Part shown: in pieces, positions 24,728 to 31,261 of the stretch
Position numbering within the stretch: the stretch's first letter is position 1
Layout: each line of letters starts with the position of its first letter
Origin: Polaromonas sp.
GTDB lineage: Bacteria; Pseudomonadota; Gammaproteobacteria; Burkholderiales; Burkholderiaceae_C
DNA: 32,974 nucleotides
Direction: 5' to 3'
Assembly (NCBI GenBank): GCA_025362315.1
Contig: JANYGP010000035.1
Span: 1 to 32,974, forward strand
Translations under genes and position numbers: made by a program
The notes under the pieces: generated by a model
Database searches by the model: none
What the model was told of the DNA's origin: nothing
The model's input: the letters and a program-made list of their open reading frames with translations, nothing else

Positions 24728-25048
24728 ATGCTGACCATCGCAGAAACGCCAACTTTTCAGCGAGCGTGGCCAGACTATTGGACAGAGGACGAAAGAGGCG
24801 CTTTCGCAAGTTACTTGGCGCTGACACCTGATGCGGGTGATGTCGTTCCAGGTACTGGCGGTGTACGCAAAGTGAGGTGGTCACGCGCGGGCACTGGCAA
24901 ACGAGGCGGTGTCAGGGTTGTGTATTTCAATCGTTTTGCCGACGACGAGGTTTGGTTGCTCTTGATCTATAGCAAGAGTGTGAAAGACAATATTCAGGCC
25001 GAGTTACTCAAGCTACTCAAACAGGAGATGAATGATGCCCATGACTGA
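24728..25048 (+). CDS. RelE/HigB2-like toxin of a type II toxin-antitoxin pair
   Basis: A 106-residue (from 24728) or 110-residue (from the ATG at 24716) RelE-superfamily mRNA interferase. Features like those of Vibrio HigB2 are GDVVPGTGGVRKVRW, basic residues in RAGTGKRGGVRVVYF, and the late LLLIYSKSVKDN strand. It would cleave mRNA on the ribosome. It precedes and overlaps its antitoxin gene, in the toxin-first order of higBA. The overlapping operator palindrome and the -10 lie just upstream. The module directly follows glnS. Confidence 0.9.
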   Translation: MLTIAETPTFQRAWPDYWTEDERGAFASYLALTPDAGDVVPGTGGVRKVRWSRAGTGKRGGVRVVYFNRFADDEVWLLLIYSKSVKDNIQAELLKLLKQEMNDAHD

Positions 25049-25358
25049 CAAACAACTGCGCGAACGCGATGCAAATCGTGACCTGGGCGCAGAGCTGCTT
25101 CAATCCATCCGCGAAATGAAGGCAGGCAAAGGCAAAGTAGTTGCCAAGATTGAGGTGCCGCCTGTTGTGATGGCCCGTTTGAAGTCCGGCTTGTCGCAAT
25201 CTGAATTCGCTGGCCTGCTTGGCGTGTCAGTACGCACCCTGCAAGACTGGGAGCAGGGTCGCAGGCAACCATCAGGTGCAGCTCGTACCTTAATCACCAT
25301 TGCTGAGCAGCAGCCAAAAGTGTTGAAGCAAGTTTTCAAAAGTGTGACTGCGGCGTGA
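25035..25358 (+). CDS. XRE-family antitoxin (HigA2/NadS-like)
   Basis: A 107-residue antitoxin. The C-terminal half has a Cro/CI helix-turn-helix, MARLKSGLSQSEFAGLLGVS then VRTLQDWEQGRRQPSG. The N-terminal 40 residues probably bind the toxin. AGGAG at 25023-25027 is 7 bases before the ATG at 25035; starts at 25032 and 25041 are also possible. It overlaps the toxin gene by 14 bases, so the two are coupled. It is expected to bind the 24682-24698 palindrome. Confidence 0.9.
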   Translation: MPMTDKQLRERDANRDLGAELLQSIREMKAGKGKVVAKIEVPPVVMARLKSGLSQSEFAGLLGVSVRTLQDWEQGRRQPSGAARTLITIAEQQPKVLKQVFKSVTAA

Positions 25359-25367
25359 GCCTCAACC

Positions 25368-25559
25368 ATGAAAAGCATTCACTTCGAAAACGACGCCATC
25401 TTGCAGATCCGCATGCCTGAAAGGCAGGTCGTGCGCGAGGTTTCGCAAGACTGGCATACAAACATCAGCTATGCCGAAGACGGCTCGATAGTTGAGATTG
25501 TTTTGCTGGATGCCAAGATAGAGGGCTTGCTGCCTTTGAAATATAGGAAAGCAGCGTGA
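25368..25559 (+). CDS. DUF2283 family small protein
   Basis: A 63-residue protein with the DUF2283 pattern: alternating acidic strand residues, NISYAEDGSIVEIVLLDA. DUF2283 proteins often pair with small toxin-like partners and may be antitoxins; no such partner is adjacent here. It starts 9 bases after the HigA-like gene and its TGA overlaps the next GTG (GTGA), so it belongs to the same operon. Confidence 0.75.
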   Translation: MKSIHFENDAILQIRMPERQVVREVSQDWHTNISYAEDGSIVEIVLLDAKIEGLLPLKYRKAA

Positions 25560-26053
25560 CCAACAGTCCTCAAGATAGATGTGTAAGCGGCAACGTCTTT
25601 CAAGACTTGGGGTTTCCTGAAGGCGAAGCGCAAAACCTGTTGCTTCGTGCAGACCTGGTCATACACATCCGCAAAGTTATCGAAAAGCTTGGCCTGACAC
25701 AAGCGGAAGCTGCCAAACGCGCATCTATCACACAGCCCCGCATGAATGACCTTGTTAAAGGCCGCACTGAAAAATTCACGCTTGATGCAATGGTGAATGT
25801 GGCAGCGCAATTTGGCTACATCGTCAAGCTGTCGTTTAAAAGAAAGCTGCGTGAACCCAATCACGCCGGTTGCCGTAGCCGACGCCCTGCAAGCCGAAGT
25901 GCGCCTGTACGACCGCCTGTTCAAAGAAGCCCACCCCGAAGCAGGCGGCGCAGACTTTTTGCAAAACCTGAACGCAAACAGCCTGACGGTGATGCAAGCA
26001 GTCGTCGAGCCGTCACTGGCAACAGCCAAGGCCGACGACAAATTTCAGTTTGA
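25556..26053 (+). CDS. XRE-family protein (COG5606-like) with aberrant C-terminus
   Basis: Begins at a GTG overlapping the DUF2283 stop. The first ~98 residues form an intact helix-turn-helix antitoxin of the type that normally partners Gp49-like toxins: NLLLRADLVIHIRKVIEKLG, LTQAEAAKRASITQPRMNDL, FTLDAMVNVAAQFGYIVKL. It is clearly related to the antitoxin at 29504-29785 (shared ITQPRMNDL and LDA-VNVA). After about 25855 the frame runs out of register into the duplicated glnS 3' end, giving an arginine- and proline-rich tail with no family resemblance. The natural stop was probably lost at the recombination junction. No toxin gene precedes it. Confidence 0.75.
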   Translation: MTNSPQDRCVSGNVFQDLGFPEGEAQNLLLRADLVIHIRKVIEKLGLTQAEAAKRASITQPRMNDLVKGRTEKFTLDAMVNVAAQFGYIVKLSFKRKLREPNHAGCRSRRPASRSAPVRPPVQRSPPRSRRRRLFAKPERKQPDGDASSRRAVTGNSQGRRQISV

Positions 26054-26150
26054 GCGTCATGGCTACTTCGCGGCGGATCGGATGGATCATGCTGCGGGGA
26101 CGCCTGTGTTTAACTTGGCTGTGGGGTTGAAGGATGGTTGGGGGAGTAAT
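25860..26150 (+). pseudogene. Duplicated 3' end of glnS
   Basis: About 290 bases match glnS 24379-24669. Translated in the glnS frame it reads AVADALQAEVRLYDRLFKEA and on to VFNLAVGLKDGWG, nearly identical to glnS, with most base differences synonymous. One G is missing just before the end, so the stop shifts to 26168. It lacks the catalytic domain. The two copies bracket the HigBA-DUF2283-XRE cluster. The synonymous pattern means both were once under selection in complete genes. Confidence 0.92.
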
Positions 26151-26221
26151 CAAGGTAACTACAATTAACCAATGTAGGAAGCATATAAAAAAATTCGCTT
26201 CAAAGCTCACTGCCCTTGACA

Positions 26222-27172
26222 ATGAAAAATCTATACGTACTTGGAAAGAGAATTGAACGTCTGTTGATGCTTGCGGGCCCACTTTCATTTTTCAGCCTTC
26301 TTTTCCTCTTTATTTCATACTCAAACACCGCGCATGTCGAAACTCAAATTGTGGAACGATTGAGATATGCCGCTGATGCAATTTCCGACAATACGGCAGA
26401 CTTGGAAAACAGATATAAGCTGATCAAGCAAGCACCGAAAAATCTTCAAGATTTCTACAAGTCAGCCTATAACTCGCAACTAAAAAGTGCTGTTTTGGAA
26501 GCGGATCGATCAAGGCGGGCATTCAACAGTGTTGGTGGATACGCTGCGTACAGCGATACGGTATTGCCGAGAATTGCAAGCAGAGGAGATCAACCACCAC
26601 GACAAATTGCGGCGAGTTTAATTGACGAAGCCGATAAAATTAGAAGAACACGATTCACTTCGTTGGGTATTGAACTTCCTGAGAAGTCAAAAATAAACTT
26701 CTTTGGTACAGAAATTAGCATTGAAACGTCGACATATTTGACACTGATGCAGATTTCCCTTGCGCCCGTCCTAATTCTTTGGCTCGGCAGTATTTATGTC
26801 ACAAGATATAGAGAGGCGCTTTTAATTCAGAATGCAAAAAGTATTTCTGACTTATTTCCTCACATCATAAATATTTATCCTATCGGGAAACTAATCGACT
26901 TGAAGAAACGTAGTTGGATTAAGTTTTATTCGCGCTACTTCATGTTCCTATTTTATTTTCTGATTAGGTTATGCCATCTATCAGTGTTCGTTGCAGTACC
27001 AGTCATTTCGTACGCCATCGGAAGTTACTTGCAATTTAACATGGACAGCAATATTTATCCAATGCTTCTCGGTGCATTAGTTGTATTCATTTCATGTTCT
27101 TTAGTTCTAGTTGAACTATTGCCTTTTCATTTTGTAAAAATCTTCAACGACCACAGTTATCCAGTAAATTGA
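26222..27172 (+). CDS. Membrane protein of unknown function, AT-rich
   Basis: A 316-residue protein I do not recognise. One hydrophobic helix (about 18-36) is followed by a roughly 145-residue soluble, charged, helical region. Then come about four membrane segments (approximately 183-202, 236-262 as one or two, and 278-303) and a short tail. Base composition and codon choice are clearly more AT-rich than the neighbours, indicating transfer from another source. The ATG at 26222 is used (a TTG two codons earlier is possible); no clear ribosome binding site. It lies just after the glnS fragment and 115 bases before the PLD-like gene; they may be one unit. Confidence 0.65.
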   Translation: MKNLYVLGKRIERLLMLAGPLSFFSLLFLFISYSNTAHVETQIVERLRYAADAISDNTADLENRYKLIKQAPKNLQDFYKSAYNSQLKSAVLEADRSRRAFNSVGGYAAYSDTVLPRIASRGDQPPRQIAASLIDEADKIRRTRFTSLGIELPEKSKINFFGTEISIETSTYLTLMQISLAPVLILWLGSIYVTRYREALLIQNAKSISDLFPHIINIYPIGKLIDLKKRSWIKFYSRYFMFLFYFLIRLCHLSVFVAVPVISYAIGSYLQFNMDSNIYPMLLGALVVFISCSLVLVELLPFHFVKIFNDHSYPVN

Positions 27173-27287
27173 TGCAACCTCAGAAATCAGCAGCTTGATA
27201 AATCTTTGCAGTCGTGGGATACGGGATGTTAATGCGATCCGACTTTGACTAATTTCTAAAACGCTTTTCGCAATCAACTTAGAGACC

Positions 27288-28004
27288 ATGGCCAAATTCC
27301 TTAATACCAGCGCAACCAACTACTTCCTTGAAGAAATGATCAAAAGCGCGTCAGACCGCTTGATTCTGATCAGCCCTTTTCTAAAGCTCAACGACAGAAT
27401 GAAAGAGCTGCTAGCTGACAAGAACCGATTGAAGATCGATGTGCGTATCGTTTACGGCAAAAGCGAGCTGCAACCTCAAGAAATTGAATGGCTGCGTGGA
27501 TTGACTTACATCCGCACCAGTTTCTGCAAAAACCTGCATGCCAAGTGCTACATGAATGAAGGGATGTGCATCGTCACAAGCCTGAACCTGTACGAATTCA
27601 GCCAGGTGAATAACAACGAAATGGGCGTGCTGATTAAACGCAGTGAAGATATTGAGTTGTACAAAGACGCCTACGAGGAAGCCCAGCGCATCATCCGTAT
27701 TAGTGACGAAGTTCGGATTTCGATGGAACGAATTTCCAATGAGCCTGAAATCCCCAGTCAGCCCGCCAGCAAGGCCCAAGACGACGATCAGATGGGTGAC
27801 AAACTTCCGACCGGAAAACTTGCACAAAAGCTGGGCATGAAGCTGGCGCAGCTGTTGGAGCTTGCCGTAACGCAGGGGTACCTCACAACTGACGGCGACA
27901 AACACAGCCTGAGCCCAAAGGGTGAAAAGGCTGGCATCGAATTTGTTGCAAAGAGCCGCTTTGGGCCATATTTCCTGTGGCCGCAAGATTTCAAGCCAAC
28001 ATAA
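27288..28004 (+). CDS. PLD-like domain protein with C-terminal winged-helix-like domain
   Basis: A 238-residue protein. The N-terminal ~135 residues resemble a single phospholipase-D/nuclease domain: RLILISPFLKLND, then a variant HKD motif in LHAKCYMNEG with the following TSLNL and NNEMGVLI. The canonical Asp of HxKxxxxD is Glu or absent here. A polar linker (about 150-175) leads to a ~60-residue C-terminal domain (KLAQKLGMKLAQLLELAVTQ, LSPKGEKAGIEF, GPYFLWP) that looks like a winged helix. Such proteins are found near restriction, helicase and other defence genes. With one domain it would need to dimerise for catalysis. Nuclease or DNA-binding activity is inferred. Confidence 0.75.
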   Translation: MAKFLNTSATNYFLEEMIKSASDRLILISPFLKLNDRMKELLADKNRLKIDVRIVYGKSELQPQEIEWLRGLTYIRTSFCKNLHAKCYMNEGMCIVTSLNLYEFSQVNNNEMGVLIKRSEDIELYKDAYEEAQRIIRISDEVRISMERISNEPEIPSQPASKAQDDDQMGDKLPTGKLAQKLGMKLAQLLELAVTQGYLTTDGDKHSLSPKGEKAGIEFVAKSRFGPYFLWPQDFKPT

Positions 28005-28068
28005 AAAAGGCTTGTGCTGGAAATTAAGCACGCAACATGAAAATTTCTCACGATAAAGCAAAGGAAAC

Positions 28069-28310
28069 AATTGGGGTCAGACTCCAATTAATTTCCGAAC
28101 GCTATCAATACAGGAGCTGCTTGCGCACGTATCGATTGGCTTGTGGCTACTTTTGATGGTGTAAATAGCCGGGTTTTGACGTCAAACAACCAATTTGGGG
28201 CAGGTTCAGGCTCAAAAAAATCCTGAGACGCCGTTTCTAGCCTTTTTTTACCTATGTTTTAGGCCTCTAGCCCAATTAATACGGGCGCAAGCAGCTATAA
28301 AAATATGAGC
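28069..28310. mobile_element. MITE-like element, copy 1 (about 242 bp)
   Basis: Starts with an imperfect hairpin AATTGGGGTCAGACTCCAAT (28069-28089). It contains two inverted copies of the AGCTGCTTGCGC repeat (core at 28114-28126 forward; complement ending near 28296). A homologous element is at 30005-30245. No open frame of note. It fills the gap between the PLD-like gene and the convergent NYN gene. Confidence 0.85.
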
Positions 28311-28320
28311 GGTTGAACGG

Positions 28321-29073
28321 TCAGGCAACCTTTTGAGGCAAAGCAGCCCTGCGCCGCACGTGCAAATGGGTTTGCACAGAATCACCCTCGCCAGACTTCA
28401 CTTCTTTTACTTCCAGATAAGCCGCCTGCAGACGGATCAATTCACCCAATTTAGATACGCCGTAATTGCGTGCGTCGAACGACGGATTGCTGCGGGTGAT
28501 CTGGCTACCCAAGGCTGAAAGCGTCGTCCAGCCGTCTTCGCGCACAGTGGCGTTCAAGGCGTTCAATAACATCGGCTTGAGCTTGGGTAGTTCGGCAACG
28601 GGCTCTTGGCCGGGCTTGGTTTCTCCAGGCTCACTCCGCAAAATCTCGGTGTAAATGAATTTGTCGCAAGCCGCCACAAATGGCTCAGGCGTTTTCCGCT
28701 GCCCAAAGCCGTAAACCACCAGCCCGGCTTCGCGAATGCGCGTGGCCAGGCGGGTGAAGTCGCTGTCGCTGGACACCAGACAAAAGCCGTCGACTGCATC
28801 AGCGTGCAGCACATCCATGGCGTCGATGATCAGGGCGGAATCGGTCGCGTTTTTGCCGCTGGTGTAGGCAAACTGCTGTATCGGCTGAATGGCCATGGTG
28901 TGCAGAACCTCCTTCCAGCTTTTGAGGTTGGTCGTGGTCCAGTCGCCGTAGGCGCGCTTGATGGTGGCGGTGCCGTAGCGCGACACCTCGGCCAGCAGTT
29001 CCTGAATCACTGAGGCTTGCGCGTTGTCGGCGTCAATCAATACGGCGAGTTTTTGGTTGGTGTTGGTAGCCAT
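28321..29073 (-). CDS. NYN-domain ribonuclease-like protein with OST-HTH/LOTUS domain
   Basis: A 250-residue LabA/DUF88-type protein. The N-terminal NYN (PIN-like) domain covers about 8-145, with metal-binding acidic residues Asp14 and Asp16 (VLIDADNA), Asp78 (NATDSALIIDAMD) and Asp103/Asp105 (SSDSDFTRLA). A linker leads to an OST-HTH/LOTUS RNA-binding domain at about 163-240. It probably cleaves or processes RNA. AGGAGG lies 8 bases upstream of the ATG. The gene is on the opposite strand to its neighbours, divergent from the second toxin-antitoxin pair. Confidence 0.88.
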   Translation of the reverse strand: MATNTNQKLAVLIDADNAQASVIQELLAEVSRYGTATIKRAYGDWTTTNLKSWKEVLHTMAIQPIQQFAYTSGKNATDSALIIDAMDVLHADAVDGFCLVSSDSDFTRLATRIREAGLVVYGFGQRKTPEPFVAACDKFIYTEILRSEPGETKPGQEPVAELPKLKPMLLNALNATVREDGWTTLSALGSQITRSNPSFDARNYGVSKLGELIRLQAAYLEVKEVKSGEGDSVQTHLHVRRRAALPQKVA

Positions 29074-29144
29074 GTGGTGATCCTCCTGTTTGCATCATGG
29101 TAAGAGAACAACTGGGAGGAATCGCGAGTTGAGAAAACTGGCAC

Positions 29145-29173
29145 TTGCACAGTTATATTCAAACCAGTATATT
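29145..29173 (+). promoter_or_regulatory. Promoter of the second toxin-antitoxin pair
   Basis: TTGCAC (29145-29150), 17-bp spacer, TATATT (29168-29173), 7 bases before the toxin ATG, so the transcript is nearly leaderless. AGTTATATTC and AGTATATTC form a direct repeat across the -10 that could be an operator. Confidence 0.55.
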
Positions 29174-29180
29174 CTGACAA

Positions 29181-29507
29181 ATGAAACCTGTTCGCTTCCT
29201 TGGCAGCTCGCTCAAAGCCTTGAGGGAGTTCCCGGAAGACGCAAAGCAGGATGCGGGCTACCAGATCGACAGGGTTCAGCGGGGTGAGCAGCCGGATGAC
29301 TTCAGGCCGATGCCTGGCATTGGCAAAGGCGTTGAAGAAATTCGTATTTGGGACGAATCTGGAACCTACCGGGTGGTTTACACCGCTCGGCTTGCTGATG
29401 CGGTGATCGTATTGCACGCGTTTCAGAAAAAAACGCAAACGACTTCAAAGCGAGATGTTGATCTTGCAAAAGAACGTTTTACTGAGTTTATGAAAGGCCA
29501 GAAATGA
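29181..29507 (+). CDS. Gp49/RelE-type toxin
   Basis: A 108-residue toxin of the phage-derived Gp49-like family (COG4679, RelE fold). Features are LKALREFPEDAKQDAGYQID, the DDFRPMPGIGKGVEEIRIWD core, YRVVYTARLADAVIVLHAFQKKTQ and a C-terminal helix. It probably acts as a ribosome-dependent or free RNase. It overlaps the antitoxin by 4 bases (ATGA), so translation is coupled. This is a different toxin family from the HigB-like one at 24728, so the island carries two distinct modules. Confidence 0.9.
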   Translation: MKPVRFLGSSLKALREFPEDAKQDAGYQIDRVQRGEQPDDFRPMPGIGKGVEEIRIWDESGTYRVVYTARLADAVIVLHAFQKKTQTTSKRDVDLAKERFTEFMKGQK

Positions 29508-29785
29508 GCAAACCAGACAACTACGCCAGCGTGTGGGACGCACTGGCTGACACGCCCGAGCAAGCTGCCAACCTGCGCACGCGGGCCGAGCTGATGCAGC
29601 AAATTGCAGCCATCGTGAAAGAAAGCAAATGGACGCAGGTTGAAGCGGCGGCCCAATGCGGCATAACGCAGCCCCGTATGAATGATTTGTTGCGCGGCCG
29701 CGTGTCACGGTTTTCGCTGGATGCGCTGGTCAACGTGGCCACGGCCATCGGGCGGCGGGTGCATCTGGAGCTTGAGGCTGCTTGA
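29504..29785 (+). CDS. XRE-family antitoxin (COG5606-like)
   Basis: A 93-residue antitoxin paired with the preceding toxin. Helix-turn-helix: WTQVEAAAQCGITQPRMNDL, then LRGRVSRFSLDALVNVATAI. It is a paralogue of the orphan protein at 25556, and its natural C-terminus (RRVHLELEAA, about 93 residues) shows where that protein should have ended. It would neutralise the toxin and repress the shared promoter. Confidence 0.9.
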   Translation: MSKPDNYASVWDALADTPEQAANLRTRAELMQQIAAIVKESKWTQVEAAAQCGITQPRMNDLLRGRVSRFSLDALVNVATAIGRRVHLELEAA

Positions 29786-29841
29786 AATCAATCGCCTTTA
29801 AAACGGAGGGCGGTGATGCATATTGATTTTTGCCACTTACC

Positions 29842-29902
29842 ATTGCTATTTATTCAGTAGCTGCTTGCGCCCGTATTTATTACGCTAAAGGCACATTTTT
29901 CC
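29842..29902 (+). repeat. Dispersed AGCTGCTTGCGC-type repeat, clean intergenic copy
   Basis: ATTGCTATTTATTCAGTAGC then TGCTTGCGCCCGTATTTATT and ACGCTAAAGGCACATTTTTC. This is the clearest reference copy for the in-gene matches elsewhere. Confidence 0.8.
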
Positions 29903-29957
29903 CTTAAATACATTCGAAAACAGCTTGCTCCAGCGCGCAGGAGCTGTAGCCGTTGTG

Positions 29958-30015
29958 GAGAAATTGGGGTCATGGAGAAATTGGGGTCAGGAGAAATTGA
30001 GAGAAATTGGGGTCA
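29958..30015 (+). repeat. Direct repeats GAGAAATTGGGGTCA
   Basis: Full copies at 29958-29972, 29975-29989 and 30001-30015, plus a partial copy at 29991-29999. They lead directly into the MITE-like element at 30005. They look like nested or abortive insertions, or slippage at the element end. Confidence 0.88.
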
Positions 30016-30245
30016 GATTCCAATTAACCCTCCGACGCTATTGATACAGGAGCTGCTTATGCTGATATCTATTGGCTTGCAGCAACTTTTTATGGTGTAA
30101 GCAGACAGTTTTTGATGTCAAAAACCGACTTAGGCCAAGTACAGCCTCAAAAAAGCCATGAAACAAAGTCTTTGACCTTCTTTTTGTCTATGCTATAGGC
30201 CTCCAGACCAATGGATACATGCGTGAGAAGCTATGAAAACAGGAG
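30005..30245. mobile_element. MITE-like element, copy 2 (about 241 bp)
   Basis: Homologous along its length to 28069-28310: the same starting hairpin (AATTGGGGTCAGATTCCAAT), TACAGGAGCTGCTTRYGC-like core, TATGGTGTAA, GATGTCAAAAACC, and a matching right end (TATAGGCCTCCAGACCAATG). Diverged, non-coding. Confidence 0.85.
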
Positions 30246-30310
30246 CGGATGAATTTGAAGTTATTCCCGTTTCAGGCTGGGCAGCCCGGCAAGCCTTGCA
30301 TTCCCCCGCC

Positions 30311-30430
30311 CCAGCTACAAGCCAGACCGTATAAGCGAATCCCTCCACATCGTCTGCCCCAGTGCCAAACCACCAACCGCGTGCGTGCGGACCAGCTTGC
30401 CAGCGCACCCGACTCCGGGCAGTGCAAGCT
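30311..30430 (+). pseudogene. Broken duplicate of the trxC 5' end
   Basis: Matches the trxC region from about 25 bases before the start through codon ~32. GAATCCCTCCACATCGTCTG, then CCAAACCACCAACCGCGTGC and onward are nearly identical to 30820-30912. A one-base deletion after TGCCCC shifts the frame, the ATG is lost (ATAAGC), and one zinc-finger Cys codon is now TCC. It stops matching before the thioredoxin domain. No gene is seen in 30431-30529. Confidence 0.92.
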
Positions 30431-30529
30431 GGAAAAATTGGTCATACCCGATTGATCTTGTAAAGCGTATTTCCAGGCGCGAAGCTGTAAGACGCAAAAA
30501 GTCGTTGCGCCGTAACCAGTCGATTTGAA

Positions 30530-30721
30530 CTAAATCCGAATGATGGGCAGGTAGCTGCCTTTGACCACACCCAACAGACTCAAACACGCCAGCACGGCAA
30601 GCAGTACAAACAAGATGCGAATGATCAACCCGAATGGGGCTGGGAGTGGCAGCATATTCACCAGCCAGTAGATCAGGCCTAGAACGATGAGATAGATGAT
30701 GAGGGAAACAATGATCGACAT
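30530..30721 (-). CDS. Small membrane protein (Thivi_2564-like)
   Basis: A 63-residue, very hydrophobic protein with two membrane segments (about 3-23 and 32-52), beginning MSIIVSLIIYLIVLGLIYWL. It resembles the Thivi_2564 family of small inner-membrane proteins, whose function is unknown. AAAGAAG lies about 5 bases upstream of the ATG. It sits between the broken trxC copy and the real trxC, and is divergent from trxC. Confidence 0.7.
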   Translation of the reverse strand: MSIIVSLIIYLIVLGLIYWLVNMLPLPAPFGLIIRILFVLLAVLACLSLLGVVKGSYLPIIRI

Positions 30722-30814
30722 GGTCTTCTTTCAGTTGAGGTAGAAATGCTTTACGGTATCTTAAGCGGTTACCTTAGTCTTGCATTCCAACCCACCAGCC
30801 ACCAGCTAGCCCGA

Positions 30815-31255
30815 ATGACTGAATCCCTGCACATCGTCTGCCCCCATTGCCAAACCACCAACCGCGTGCGTGCGGACCAGCTTGCCAGCGCGCCCGACTG
30901 CGGGCAGTGCAAGCAGCCGCTGTTTACTGGCAAGCCAGTTGACCTGGCCGAGGCCGCATTTGACAAGCACCTGCAGCGCAACCAGATCCCGCTGCTGGTG
31001 GACTTTTGGGCGCCGTGGTGCGGCCCGTGCCGCCAGATGGCGCCGGGCTACGTACAGGCTACCGCCCAGCTGGAGCCGCGCGTGCGCGTGGCCAAGGTGG
31101 ACACCGAGGCGCAGCAGGCGCTGGGTACGCGTTACCAGATCCGCAGCATTCCTACCTTGGGCCTGTTCGTCAATGGCCGCGAAGTAGCCCGCCAGGCCGG
31201 TGCCATGAGCGCCAGCGACATCGTGTGGTGGACTCTAGAGAACATACCCGGCTGA
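30815..31255 (+). CDS. trxC: Thioredoxin TrxC (thioredoxin 2)
   Basis: A 146-residue zinc-containing thioredoxin that reduces protein disulfides and helps in oxidative stress. The N-terminal zinc finger has Cys9, Cys12, Cys29 and Cys32 (CPHC, CGQC). The thioredoxin domain has active-site WCGPC (Cys69, Cys72) and the cis-Pro in IRSIPTLGLF. The ATG at 30815 is chosen because translation then starts MTESLHIVCPHC, as in the family; an in-frame ATG at 30746 would add 23 unrelated residues. It is followed 6 bases later by the DUF938 gene. Confidence 0.95.
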   Translation: MTESLHIVCPHCQTTNRVRADQLASAPDCGQCKQPLFTGKPVDLAEAAFDKHLQRNQIPLLVDFWAPWCGPCRQMAPGYVQATAQLEPRVRVAKVDTEAQQALGTRYQIRSIPTLGLFVNGREVARQAGAMSASDIVWWTLENIPG

Positions 31256-31261
31256 CAACAA

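Noticed and set aside
29958..30245. CRISPR-like array suggested by the spaced GAGAAATTGGGGTCA repeats
   Set aside because: Repeats are only 15 bases, spacers are 2-11 bases and no cas genes are present; better explained as the stuttered end of a MITE.
30249..30455. 68-codon plus-strand frame as a gene
   Set aside because: It reads the trxC fragment partly out of frame after a one-base deletion; it is a pseudogene remnant.
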